Shown: positions 47,218 through 59,500, numbered from the stretch's first letter. The stretch: DNA of 64,000 nt from Chaetoderma sp. LZ-2023a (GCA_034401795.1 CM067366.1:83934147-83998146), one strand, 5' to 3'. The notes: generated by a model from the letters alone, not told the origin. Numbers and translations are program-made.

Positions 47218-48270
47218 TTACATGTAACAGAAGTTATTTACGACAGAAACTTGGTAGCAGAAAATGTTCTGAAACACTGTAATTTGTGTCATTGTGTCCT
47301 GATCCAACTTATACTGACGACCAGTTATTGTGGTAAGGTTTGTCACTGCACAGAGAATATGATCAGTTGGAACAGCACATTCATCTCGTCTTCGTGGCCA
47401 AGAAAATGATCTTGCTGGACCTTTTGGCTGCATGAAGTTAATCAGAAGATCTTGATGCTCCTCCGATATCTCTACAATGTTTCCAAGATACCAGTTCTGA
47501 TCATAAACCGTGGCTACATACTGTCCTGGTTGAAAGTTTAGAGACGTTTCTGTGCCTGAGACGCTCACTTTCGTACTGGCACCGTTTTCATCAGCAGATA
47601 TTCTACTAATGCGTAACTCACTAGTACTGGTGGGAATGAAGCAGTGATGGCTCCTTGTTCCAGGAATCGTACCTGCATTTGCGAAACGCTTTAGTAGACT
47701 AGGGCGATGCTGTTCCACATCAGTGAGTGATACATAAAAGAAAGTGATACCATGAACATTAGATTGTGACCACTCATATAATTCTACCGGTGTAAGAATA
47801 TGATTGTCTGTGGTGTGTTGCAGACTGCTTCTTGCAGCAAGTCTCTTAACTGTTCCTCCAATTCCATCACAAACACTTTTACCGTGGCTTGTTGCAAAGA
47901 AATGCCACTCAGCTGATAAACCAAAATCTTGTGAATGTAGACACAGGTTGCGGAAATTCTTATGGTTTTTATATTGTCCTCCACATCCATCACTAAAGTA
48001 CTTTACATGCTTAACATGAGGCAGCATTTCTTTAAGGTATTTTACCACAACATTAATGAATGCATACCAGGGTTGATAAAAATCATGATTTTTTTTATAA
48101 AAATCAAAAAAATCGGATTTTTTTGATTTTAATCGATTTTTTTGATTTAAATCAGATTTTTATAACCATGTTTTTTATATTACTAATTAATGATAAGATA
48201 TGCAATTTTAAGTCAATTTAATTAATTTATTTCAAATCAGATCAATATAGTTATACATGTATATGATGAT

Positions 48271-50894
48271 TCATTTGTTAAGTAACTTGTAAACAAAAAC
48301 AAGCTTGCCAGCTTTCTCAGTACCAAGACGGTTTCTCACTTTTGAATGCACAAAACCAAAAGTTGAGAATATTCTCTCAACACCTGCACTAGAGGCAGTA
48401 GCACCAAGTATTGCATATATCATGTTTAGCACATGGTCACTGACTCTGTCTGATAGAGATTTCCACCAGGCAAAGGGAGACACAGATTCCAGAACAGATG
48501 AACTAAACAAGTAATCCTTAAATGGATCTGCTCTGGCCCGGTAGTTCATGATTATAGGTATCATGTCTGGGGATGACACAGACACATACTCCATCACACT
48601 GTCAGTTTCCTTGGTAGACAATCCTTTACCAGCAGTACGCGGATCCAAAATATAGGCGAGATAGTGGGCAGGAGTGAGTGCCTGCTTACATCGTTCGTGG
48701 AACTTCTTCATAATGCTTAATGATACCCCACCTTCTTCAAAGTCTTTTTCCAACTTCTTCCATACACTAACTGCATCACTGAGAAAACAGCTATCACTCT
48801 GTACTATATCCAGGGCAATGGAGATTGGCTTAAGGAGCCTCAAATAGTCCTCTGCTTGTCTCTTTATCCCAATATTTTGCACTTTACTAGCCACATTTGT
48901 GTCTATACTATCCCTATTTTCCTCACACACTTTCAAAATGATGGACCAGTTATCCAGGTAGCACTGAAGGCAGTCAGCTAGCGTATTCCAGCGGACATCT
49001 TGTGGTAGGACGAGTCGCTTGCCTCCCTCTGCCTTGTACCATGCTGCTGGTAAATGTGTATTGCGAAAGTACTTCACAATCTGTGTGACGTGTTCCTTAA
49101 CACCCTTGATCTCTATGTCATGAGCAAGTAGGTTCATGAGGTGGGCTGAACATCCATGGGCAATAATGTCTTTGTGGTCTTTCTTCAGTTCTTCACGCAT
49201 CTTACGCATGTTAGCCGCATTGTCAGTTACAATGCTACCTATGTTACATTTAAACTGTTCTTCGCAATGTTTAATAGCACTACTAGCAACCTGTTTCATG
49301 TACTCAGCAGTGTGACTGTGGCCTGACGTATCCACAGTCTCAGTAAGATAGGAATCACCATCCGAAGTGGTTACAGAGACACAAACTACAGGTTCATTAT
49401 GTATATTACTCCAACCATCTAAACACATGGAGACAGTCTTGCCTTCAAGCCTTTCTTTACACTCATCCTGCAGTGACTGCTGAACCTTGTCCAGTAAACT
49501 ACCGGCTACTTCATACCAACTTGGTGGGCAGTAGCCTGGTCTCAGCATCTGGACTAGTTTAATGAACTCTGGATGTGTGACTGCAGAGAATGGTGTGTTA
49601 GTAGCGTACACGTAGCGACCGACTTGCTCATCGATGGCGTCTTTCTCAATTTGGGATGTTCTCAAAACATAGTGGTCTAGACCTGCAAAATAAAATATTA
49701 CTGTATCAGCCAGGAAAGGTAGACACATGTGGGATAATGTTGACATTAGTGTGCTAAGGGTTAACTGGCTGACTGCTCTGAGCTACTTGAGAATAGTTTC
49801 AAGCTGCATTACTCAAAACCTGCTAAATAGTGTGAAAACAATATAACTCAAAGTTGTTGGTGATTTATTCACCAAGAAGTTTCAGTCAAATTGTTTTCAA
49901 AATATTCAAGTAAATTTTTTTAGTTATTAATTTAGCAATATTACTGTTTCAGCCAGGAAAGGTAGACACATGTGGGATAATGTTGACATTAGTGTGCTAA
50001 GGGTTAACTGGCTGACTGCTCTGAGCTACTTGAGAATAGTTTCAAGCTGCATTACTCAAAACCTGCTAAATAGTGTGAAAACAATTTGACTGAAAGTTGT
50101 TGGTGATTTACTCACCAAGAAGTTTCAGTCAAATTGTTTTCAAAATATTTAGTAGTTTTTAGATGAGTCTCACTATAGTTTTCTGACATAAATCTTTTTA
50201 GGAATTTGGGATTAAAATTACAGTACTATGCAGTGATAAGGTTAATGTGTCCAAATTAAGCCAATTAACTACCTGACTGCTTAACTGTTATGTAACACCA
50301 CAGGTGTTATCACCTCACACAATCAATAAAGGGGTCTGCTCTTGAACAACACTGCTGTCCTATAAAGATCTCACAGTAATAGACTAACTAAGGTGGTAAC
50401 CCTTTGATTGCCTTGTTTATTTAATTTATTTTTAAATAAGGCAGTGTATTTGTTTGCAAAATTATTTAACTGTAGAAAACATATAGACTGTAACTGAAGG
50501 ATTAGCTATTAATCAGTTTTAATTACTTGGTCAAGAGTTAGGCTGAGTTAGTGTGTGGTCTGTCGGTCAGATTATCAGTCTGTTTGTCAGTTAAATTTTT
50601 ATTCACAAAATATTATATTCTCTTACCTGCACTGATTTTGGTTCTCTTGGTAGGCGTACACAACGGTGATGACTCCCCTGCCTCTGGGGCAGGGCGCTTC
50701 CTAGGCGTAGAGACTGTTATTGCTGGTGTATCTTGTGTATCAGTCTTACATTCACTATGATGCTGCTTCATACGTGCTACTATGCCTTGCATAGATTTGC
50801 CACATTCTTTACACTTAGCCTTACAACCAGATTTACCAATCTCAACATCCTTATCAAAGTACATCCAAATGTGATCTTGCTTTCTTCCAGGCAT
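48271..50894 (-). CDS. hAT transposase, two exons (50894-50627 and 49682-48271)
   Basis: Exon 1 starts at the ATG at 50894 and encodes a BED-type zinc finger (CKECGKSMQGIVARMKQHH then C), then a basic Pro-rich linker (TPRKRPAPEAGESSP). The donor is GCAG|GTAAGA at 50627/50626 and the acceptor TTTTGCAG| at 49683; the joined frame reads through in phase 1 and gives 559 residues. Exon 2 has the hAT RNase H-like domain: first Asp in MCLDGWSNIHNEPVV, second Asp in SIVTDNAANMRKM, CSAHLMNLLAHDI (C-x-x-H block) and LPQDVRWNTLADC. The C-terminal hATC region is LGATASSAGVERIFSTFGFV (catalytic Glu) with SKVRNRL. It cuts and pastes the element by binding its ends. No stop or frameshift is seen, so it may be functional. 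Confidence 0.92.
49706..50150. repeat. 237-bp tandem duplication in the hAT intron
   Basis: Two nearly identical copies starting CAGCCAGGAAAGGTAGACAC (49708 and about 49953), each ending in a P2-like hairpin: ACAATTTGACTGAAAGTTGT, a GGTGATTTACTCACC loop, and the mirror arm. The copy nearer exon 2 spans the start of exon 2 and its acceptor side. Confidence 0.9.
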
Positions 50895-53500
50895 CTTAAC
50901 TTATTTTGAACAAATGATGAGTTAAGAAACATTCTATTTGCTTATATGTACTGTGGGATTCAATGTGTTTTCTTAACCTGGCTGCATGTAAACCAGATCT
51001 CTCTTACACGAGTGCTGTCTATGTTTTTTTATCCATCAATGTCCATCAGTTTACATACATTGTTTATCAAAGTCAGAGAAAGGAGTTAGCCTGAATGTTT
51101 TGATAATCTAGCAAAGTCTGGGCAGTAAATGGGGATAATGGGGTTATAGTATCAGGGACAGAAGCAACACCTATAAAACAACTGTGAGGCAAGGTCAAAA
51201 CAACAGTTTTTAAAGGTTATTGGGTGTATACAGATGAAATAAAGCAAGTAATACAATATGATGATTTTATTAAAAAAAACACTGACTTTTAAAAAAATCG
51301 CATCATGATTTTTTTGATTTTTTTGGACTGATTTTAATCATGATTTAAATCACTGATTTTAATCATTTGATTTAAATCAAACAACCCTGATGCATACACA
51401 CTTACTGTGTCATGTTGCATACAATCTCTGATTACACACAGAGATAAAGGCTTACACAGCATGCCGTCTTTGGAGTAATAAACAGCAAACGGATGCAACG
51501 TTGCTTGCTTGTTATCCCAATAAAATCCTTGAATGGAATCCTGAATTATAAAGGAGTAATTCTCTGCAAAGTCTAACAATACTAACATTGTATTATCATG
51601 TTCATGTAATGTCTCTTTGCAGCTAGAAAGGTATGCAGCTTGTGCTTTCGCAATGTAATGGTGGGTTGTCAGATTATCAAGTTGGTCACACAGCAGATTG
51701 ATGAAGTCTGGCACCCATTCCTGTCTAGTAACAATGGAAGTCCGATCAGTATGCCCCCACTGTTTAAAATTAATGACATCATCTTCATCCATTTCCATTT
51801 GATTGTGGATAAGCTCTGTTATATGTGTATGCAGGGCATCTTTTCCTGGGCACTGGCTACAGCGGTGTATCATACAGTCTCTGGAATGAATGTCACAAAC
51901 AACAAGCGACATTAATGAAGTGTATTCCAGTTTTAGTTCAGCAACTGCTGCTAACAAAAGTTTCACGTTTTGGTGGATCTCACAGATGCACACAGAATGG
52001 GTGCCTCTAGCCCCAACTGTTATACACCATGGTGGGCGCAGTTCACAGAATTTGGAAAAGCCTATTTTGCAGGATTCATACTTTTGTTTAAATGCTACGT
52101 ACAGTTCATTCAAATTTGCTAAGAGCAGGCGCTTTTGTTTGTGTATACGATTTCCATCAATTTTTATTGAAAGGTAGTCCTTTTTTCCAGGGCACAAACG
52201 AGAGTATTCATCACTTTCATAAAACACGGTCACTTGTTTCTTGACATCTTCTGTTAATTCATTTCCCTTCTTGGTTGAGGGTTCCGCAAGAATGCCATGG
52301 GTTTTTTTTTAACTCTCTGGCTTTCCTAACCACATACTTTGTCACATTAAATTCTGTAGCAGTCTTCTCAAGTGACCAGCTTGGAGGTGCCATTGTCAGT
52401 ATTTGTATTTGCTTTTGTCTATTTGACACACTACATTTTTGCTTCATACATAAAATAAGTTCTTTAAGATCTGTACATTGCTGACAAACTGGTGTCTTCT
52501 TTACCAAATCATCTGGCTCTACTTTCAAATTTTTGGCAAGCTGATATTTCATGGCAGTCTCTGCTTGGGCTAGTTTGCGTTTACCATAACCAACCATATC
52601 TCTCTGGCTGACCTTTATTTTAAGGGGAGAGCATCCAAGTGAGGTTATGCTGGTATTTAGTTGACTTGCATGCTTGCCATCACTCTGATCTGTGTCATAT
52701 GAATCACTTTCTAAATTATCATCATCTGTAAGTTCTGCAACAGGTTTAGTATCCAATGAAAATTTTATCATACACTTTGGACATAACTTTTGACCGGGTT
52801 TAATGTTATTCCCTGTGGTTTTATTTAGTTTCTCAGTTGCAGTGGTATTCAAGGTACGTAAGTTTCCTCTGACTGGCTGACCATGAACAGAATATGGATC
52901 ACAGCACTTCTTTTCTAAGAATTCATATTTGTCTAGGTACAACTTTTTATGATGCAAGCATACTGTACTTTGTTGAGTTACTGTCATATTCTGTGGTAAG
53001 TCACAACGTTTAAACATAAGGTCTTTATCTTGAAGTGATAAATCACATATTTTCACAAAGCCTGTCTTTTTGCAGTAAGTCAGTTTATGACAGTCATCTT
53101 TGCAGTTCATGCCAATAGTACAGGCAGCCATCTTAGATGCCATAGTCACTCAATCTGAAAAACAAACAAGAAAATATTAATGACCAGACAGTTAATAGTT
53201 TGATTTAAATTGAGTTTCCTTGGTAAGTGGGCTGCAGGTATGAAAATATAACACTGACACAAGAAAATTAGGTACAATTTTATTTCTTGAAATTTTCTAG
53301 TCAGTAGATATGTACATAATTGCTAAGCTATATTATGTTCATATACACTGTGTGCGTATCTACATGTATTAAATATAAATATTAATGTAAAAATAAGATA
53401 TATTAGCAACATGTCTCATTAGATATATCACCCTGTTTCTTAAACATTTTAAAGTAATATTTAAATTTATTTTACAGAATTAAGTCTAGGATGATAACCA

Positions 53501-54221
53501 TTCGCGAATTGACAAAATAACCCTATTTTGTTAAATTAGTATCACACTGAAATAATCATAGGGGCAAGTTGTTCTAGGTATCAAATTAAAGCCTAGACCA
53601 TATGCTTTCTTTTGATATATAGCAATAGTGTGTGCCACCTGTCCCTCTTAATAATATTTGCAGCTGAAACTTGACATGCGTGAAGATTTTCTTGTTTTCA
53701 ACAAGTCATATCTCTAAAAGTTATAAACTTAGGAGGTTACAAACACCTGTGCATGTTCATCTATATGGATACATAAAGCATGTGAAAAGGCAAGCCCTAA
53801 CTGCAGACAGTTTGTGTTTTATTCTCAGATAAAAGTTGCAAAATGCACAATGTCGAAGATTATTTTGCCATTTTTGGTAAAGTATTAAATAAGGATTTAT
53901 AAAGGTATTTGGCATTTCTTTGCATTTTCCAGTAAGACACATAGCAGTGAATTAATGATAGAAATTTCAGATGGCTAGCATGTATAATAAGGGAGATATT
54001 AGGACTTGAAAGTTGCGGAAAAAATAACATGTGCGAAAACCCTGTAACATTTTCGCCACCCCTATGTTATTCAGACTGCAATATTTTGAAAAGTATGTAA
54101 AACTGGACTCTATAATTTTGTATAATCGCCTAAAATATGTGTAGGTAGCTGTAAACAAAATATTAAGCAATTCTGAGATGGTCAGGTGGGGACCACTTGC
54201 TGATTTGAGATGGAATGACCC
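53501..54221. repeat. Right terminal inverted repeat
   Basis: From TTCGCGAATTGACAAAATAA to GGAATGACCC. It is the reverse complement of 46115-46790, with an extra segment containing TGAAGATTTTCTTGTTTTCA. Confidence 0.93.
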
Positions 54222-54225
54222 ATAT

Positions 54226-55089
54226 ATAAGTGTTGCTATATAGTGTTTCTGACCTATCATCCTATGTCACAGTATGTGCACTGCAGTCCTATATTCTATA
54301 AATAAGCAAAACATACGAACGGATGGCCACTGGCCATATATATACATAATCTAACCAGACCAAACAATACGGTGTCAAATGAATCCGCAAACAAGAGTTC
54401 CGCAAGAACACTCATGGTGGGAGTGCATCGCTTAGTGCTGTAGGCCTAATAGAATGCCTAACGAGCAGTCGGTAAAAGAGATGATAGTACTATGTGGTGA
54501 GGAAAGTTCCCGTACACCGATGGCACGGATGGAAGGTGTAAACAACCCGTCACAAGCGGGGGTTGTCCGAGGCAAATGACTATACAAAACAAAGCTTCAC
54601 GGTTTTAAACCAAATCAATTTCACTGACCCGCTCCGTCGCCAAAACAAGCCCCTAGACACACAATTTAAGCCTCTAAAAGTATAAAATTTTAACAATTTT
54701 ATTTTCAGGCATTTTAGTGTGAATATGCGTCTAAGACAGACTAAATCTAGTCATTCATGCTGTAATTGCTTATAACATCAACCTACATCTCACAGTTCAT
54801 TACAATGTCATATGATGGATGGATAAACTGGAAAGGTCCATTGGCCTAGTGGTTTAAATCTGTGATGGTGCATTGGCATAGTGAGTTTAACTTTCACTAA
54901 AATTGATAGACGATAGACAATAAAAGCGGGTTTTCATGGATATTGCGCATCTGGCTATATCCTTATTCTTACCCATCATGAAAAGTGGTAACTCAAGTTT
55001 ATTTCTGTTATTTAGTTTTACCGCTTTCTACCTATGACGAAAAAAGTATCATAGAAGTATAGTAACTACGTAAGTAAGTAAGTTTACAT
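54226..55089. other. Gene-free stretch with MITE remnant
   Basis: Near 54800-54840 the end GATGGATAAACTGGAAAGGT with CCATTG matches the right end of the composite MITE (60661, 61947). A TGGCCTAGTGG near 54843 resembles a pol III A box, with no B box seen. Confidence 0.45.
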
Positions 55090-55375
55090 TTTACAGTCTA
55101 TCGTTCATTGATGTGCTCAGCGACTTTATGTATCTCTTGCCCCTGGTCATTCATTCATTGGGTCTTTTCTGCCTTAGGGAGCTTTCAGCTCGGTTGCCCG
55201 TAAGTTATGCATTTACGTTACCTATACTGCCCTCGAGGGTACCTATTTACAGCTAGGTGAACTGGAGAAATGCAGAGTGAAGCGCCTTGCTCAAGGACAA
55301 GACGGCGGCCCCACCGGGAGGAGAACTATCAACCTTTGAGTTACCAGCACTCGCTGCTAACCACTCTGTATAGCC
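55090..55375 (+). mobile_element. SINE-like repeat
   Basis: It contains GGTACCTATTTACAGCTAGG, 'gtgaagcgccttgctcaaggaca' features and a tail CGGCGGCCCCACCGGGAGGA ending in 'accagcactcgctgctaacca'. From memory this phrase set is a widespread SINE-type repeat in marine invertebrates. No clear A/B boxes remain. Confidence 0.55.
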
Positions 55376-55399
55376 TTATTTATTAAAATCTTGCAGACA

Positions 55400-55800
55400 T
55401 TGAACACATAGATAATTTTATTTATTGTGTTTTAACCAGATTTTGTGGTAAACTGAAAGCCCATAACAAGCATATGGGAGGGGGTAGAATCAAGATATAG
55501 CCTCGCATCTTATGGAAATATGATCTTCCATCCATACATGAACTTCTAGCAACACCTAGAAAAGACGACTGAAAAAACTGTGTTAACCGTGCCATCACTC
55601 TGTTTTGGTCTGAACATCTGCGATATCAAGCCAAAGAACTTAACTCACTGCATTGAATGTCCGACGGCCAATTTGACCTGTCAGCTGTTTCTCCAGTCTA
55701 TCATGTGTACAGATGTCTACAAAGAAAGCCACATATAAGACCATGATTCTAGCGGGCATTCTGATTCTCCAGACATCCTATGGTAATCCCAGCCCTTACA
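55400..55800 (+). pseudogene. LINE C-terminal remnant
   Basis: In frame pieces: HIDNFILLCFNQIL, then RILWKYDLPSIHELLATPRK, VNRAITLFWSEHLRYQAKEL and PVYHVYRCLQRKP. Several stops and frame changes. This pattern belongs to the end of a LINE ORF2, in the same sense as GTF2F2. Confidence 0.65.
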
Positions 55801-55831
55801 CTAATTTCTAAGCACAGGAAGTCTAGAACCT

Positions 55832-56344
55832 GGGTCAAGTTCGACTGGCCGACCATAGTCAAGTTTGCTAGTTTACTGAACATGCGCAGTTGCTATGCCC
55901 AGCCGAATGCTGGATAGTTAACTATAGTTCATTGGTACCCAATTCCCCATTGAATTACTATTGAAGAAAATTTGTAGTCTGGTACCAGTCTCCATTAACA
56001 CTTTCTGTTGTCTGTTTTGATGGCCTACGAGCGCTAAGATGTCAAAATGCATCCATATGAAATAAAATGGGAAGGAATAGGGGCTTGGGAACATTGATAT
56101 ACAATGGGAAAGTATAATTTCATTAAACCTATGTTATTAATAGTGAAATATTGACACTTAAATTATGTGCATTTATTCGAGACAAACAGTACATGTAGGC
56201 GTCCGTCATTTTGTTTTTGCGGAAATTTCGTACTAACCATTTGCGAGCGAGCTCAGGCGGTCGACTATAGTTGACTAGCTAGTTAACTATTTCAAGTTCG
56301 ACTGGGATTTATTTAGCGATAGCTAACTATGTCGAACTTGACCC
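55832..56344. mobile_element. TIR-bounded segment at the GTF2F2 5' side
   Basis: GGGTCAAGTTCGAC (55832-55845) and its exact inverse GTCGAACTTGACCC (56331-56344) enclose about 513 bp. Inner inverted pieces TAGTTAACTATAGTT and TAGCTAGTTAACTA occur, and a further TCAAGTTCGACTGG lies at 56293-56306. No target duplication is seen. The segment also contains ACATGCGCAG (NRF1-like half site) and GCGAGCGAGCTCAGGCGG, so it may overlap the GTF2F2 promoter or first noncoding exon. Confidence 0.5.
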
Positions 56345-56552
56345 CGGGTAATAGTTTTTTTAGTCCAACCAGTAAAAATGGAAGTTAAAAGTGCTCATAT
56401 GCTTAAGATTTGTTTAAAATCAGAGTTTATGTGGTGTACATTGTGTAAGGGCAAACAAATAGGATGTCCAGGAATCCCTGAGTCCCAATCTTTTTTTTAA
56501 AGATTTTTTCCTTTGACCTCACTGGTTTGCTTGGTTCTTCTGTTACAGGAAA

Positions 56553-59500
56553 ATGTCTTCTCAGATGAGCGTTGAAAAAGCACATGAGCCTAAAGATTTG
56601 GATGTGACCGCTGCAAGGCGTGGAGTTTGGTTGGTCAAGGTTAGTGAACTGTAAGGCATGGAGTTTGGTATGCTAGTTGGTTTAGCTTAAGTCAGCTGTC
56701 TGATGGGGAGGTTGGTTTAGCTTAAGTCAGCTGTCTGATGGGGAGGTTGGTTTAGCTTAAGTCAGCTGTCTGATGGGGAGGTTGGTTTAGCTTAAGTCAG
56801 CTGTCTGATAGGGATGTTGGTTTAGCTTAAATCAGCTGTCTGATGGGGAGGTTGGTTTAGCTTAAGTCAGCTGTCTGATGGGGAGGTTGGTTTAGCTTAA
56901 GTCAGCTGTCTGATGGGGAGGTTGGTTTAGCTTAAGTCAGCTGTCTGATGGGGAGGTTGGTTTAGCTTAAGTCAGCTGTCTGATGGGGAGGTTGGTTTAG
57001 CTTAAGTCAGCTGTCTGATGGGGAGGTTGGTTTAGCTTAAGTCAGCTGTCTGATGGGGAGGTTGGTTACATCAGGGCATAATTTATCTGGTATCGCATCT
57101 CAATTTGCTCCATGCATAGCTGTAACTGCTTTGCAAAATTTGTATGCGATTGCAATTTATCACTGATTTTCTTAAGTTGTATCATCATTAACCATTTCAA
57201 CAACAAATCCCTGAAAAAGTAAACTCTTTACAGTGTAAAGCATATTCTGTTTTGAAATTAATATGACTGGAAGCCATTGCTGCCTAAAATATTCTACAGC
57301 TATCCTGTCTCTCTGAGAATGAGATACAGGAATTTATCGGTAAAAGAGTAAATTGCTATATATATTTCTGCGGACAACTACATGTATACAATGTATAATT
57401 TCTATAGCAATATATGCTATGCAAATATCAAATTCTAAATTATGCCTTGTACATGTAGTTAACATGGTTAACCCGTTAACACTCATATCAGCCAAAAAGC
57501 GGCTTCTGCAGTGGTCTTGAGAAATGTCCATTTGCAGACCAACATGATCAAGACAAGACTATTTTGGAAAATTTACCTCAGGACTGACTGGCTCGGTTAT
57601 CGAGCCAGTCATTCCAGTGGTAAAATTAGAAACAAATAGACTTCTTGGTCTGCAAAATGGGATTTTCTATGAGAAAATTGAAATTTTATTGAACAAATTC
57701 AAGGGTTAAAGGGCTAATCCTTTCACGTATAAATTCTCCATACCTCATTTTCAACCCTACCATACATGCCATACTGGAAAAGTGAACCGATTTATTTGAA
57801 ATTATTTGACTGGAGGTTGTTGCTGCCTAACTATTCAACGGAGTAAGTTTTATATTGTAAAGGCTATACTTTTTCAGAGATTTGTCCTTGACAGCGTTGA
57901 GGTAACTTGACTGGACGATGAGGAGTTTGTGTTATTTTGAACAGTAAGTTAGTTGGCTGCGGGATGGATCTACTGTTTTGTTTGGTTAAGCTACGTGTAG
58001 GCCAGCTGCAGGGTGATGGATTTGGTTGGTTAAGGTAATGGAGGAATCCAGTTTTAGCTATGTCCTGTGTATCTTTACAAGCCTGCAAATAAGGTGCCTG
58101 TCAAGGACATTGTCAGGCAGCAAACTAGCAAATGTTTGTTGGATTCCATCACACTTTTTTCACAAAAGTTATTTCAGTTCCGGAGCTGCAGAATGGATTG
58201 TATTGAAACCGAGCAGAATTCATCGATGACTAAAAGTTTGTTCAATTGAAATCAATATGTGAAAAGACATTCCAGGCATGGATCATGCAAGCAAAATTTA
58301 GCATTTAGTGGTCAAGCTGGTTTAAACCCGCCTTTGCAGTGTTCTTGAGGAATGCCCATTTGCAGGCCAAGAGAAGACTATTTTTGAAAATTTGGCACTG
58401 GAATAACTTGCTCGGTTATCAGGTGTCCTGTCATGGCCTGCAAATGGACATTCAATAAGCAAGTATTTTAATTTTCATGACTAAATTTTACCATTAAAGG
58501 TTATTCCAGTGGCAAATTTTCAAAAATAGTCTTCTCTTGGCCTGCAAATGGGCATTCCTCACGACCATTGCAAAGGCTGGTTTAAGCCAGCTTGACCACT
58601 AAATGCTAAGTGGTAAATATATATGTATATATATAGATACATGTATCTATTCTTGTTTGCCAGGTACCTAAGTATTTATCTGAGAAATGGCACAAAGCTA
58701 CAGGTACATGTGATGTCGGAAAACTAAGAATTAGCCAGCCCAGGTACATTTCATTTCATTTAATACTGATGATGATTATAATCTTCATTATCTGCATTCG
58801 TTTGCTTTCCTCACCTGGCTTAAATAAACAGCAGTGTTTCTCAAACATTGTTTGATTTAACATGGGCTTATTTAACCCTTTGCTGCCAGTAACGGCTCAG
58901 GCCATCCTGCTCACTCCAGACTGTAACAGCTTAAGCACACACCCCCCCCCCCCCCCCATGCATTACCAATGACATTGATAACAAAACTTTTCCTGAAAGA
59001 ATGCTCTCCCTTTAGCTGGTAATTGTCTGTGTTTTGCAGGCATATTAGTGTGGTGAAATACAGTACCGGTATATGCGTTGAAGTTATTTTAAGAAGATTG
59101 GCAGCTTGCCCACCAGCCAGATGCTGTAATATCGCAAATAACTCGTCACAGGGTATATGGAGATTTAATATGTAATCGCATAGCATTGTCAGACAGGCGT
59201 GTGGGCGGCAGAGTGGTTTCCGGATGATAACTCTGTTACCATTTGTCAGATCGCATTGAAACTTCATAGGGTAGTTGGACTAGGTCTTGGGAAGAAACCT
59301 ATCGAAATTGACAATGATCTGAAATCCAAGATGGTCAGCAGCCCTCTTGAAAATTGGTTTACAGATGATAACTCTGTTACTGTTTATCAGATCACTTAGA
59401 AACTTCATAGAGTGGTTGACTAGGTCTGGGTCAGAAACCTCTTTAAATTGATGATGATTCGAAAGCCAAGATGGCCACCAGCAGCCATCTTGAAAATTTG

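Larger units (their letters stand above)
48068..51389 (-). mobile_element. Complete hAT transposon with exact 8-bp target duplication
   Basis: The ends are CAGGGTTG and CAACCCTG, with AT-rich subterminal runs of GATTTAAATCA-like motifs at both sides. ATGCATAC flanks both sides exactly (48060-48067 and 51390-51397), the hAT-type duplication. It carries one apparently intact two-exon transposase gene on the minus strand. It is nested in the transposase of the long-TIR element, so it arrived later. Length 3322 bp, a normal autonomous hAT size. Confidence 0.96.
47218..53143 (-). pseudogene. DDE-like transposase gene, split by a hAT insertion and one frameshift
   Basis: Likely the transposase of the long-TIR element. 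An ATG at 53143 follows a possible acceptor (TTTTTCAG, 53152-53159). The N-terminal 290 codons have Cys/His clusters (CLHHKKLYL, KKCCDPYSVH, KLCPKCMIKF, CQQCTDL). A 1-base frame break in an A9 run (about 52310-52318) leads into FYESDEYSRLCPGKKDYLS, IGFSKFCELRPPWC and GTHSVCICEIHQNVKL. A first acidic motif is LLDFAENYSF. The hAT splits the gene at 51389/48068. The 3' part has KYFSDGCGGQYKN (second Asp) and FATSHGKSVCDGIGG (possible third acidic residue), then a C-terminal barrel-like region (GQYVATVYDQNWYLGNIVEI) and a stop at 47218. The reading frame is continuous across the hAT if the hAT and one duplication copy are ignored. I recall this family from many invertebrate genomes as uncharacterised proteins. 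Confidence 0.83.
46115..54221 (-). mobile_element. Long-TIR DNA transposon with DDE-like transposase (ATAT duplication)
   Basis: The outer ends are GGGTCATTCCGTGTCAAATC and, inverted, GGGTCATTCCATCTCAAATC, flanked by ATAT on both sides (46111-46114, 54222-54225). Terminal inverted repeats are about 680-720 bp and highly similar, so the insertion is young. The only gene is the transposase at 47218-53143. A hAT element of 3.3 kb is inserted, so the original length was about 4.78 kb. A 4-bp duplication is used by Sola elements among others; I cannot assign the superfamily from sequence alone. Confidence 0.9.

Noticed and set aside
54843-54900. Pol III promoter from TGGCCTAGTGG
   Set aside because: An A-box-like string only; no B box or terminator found.
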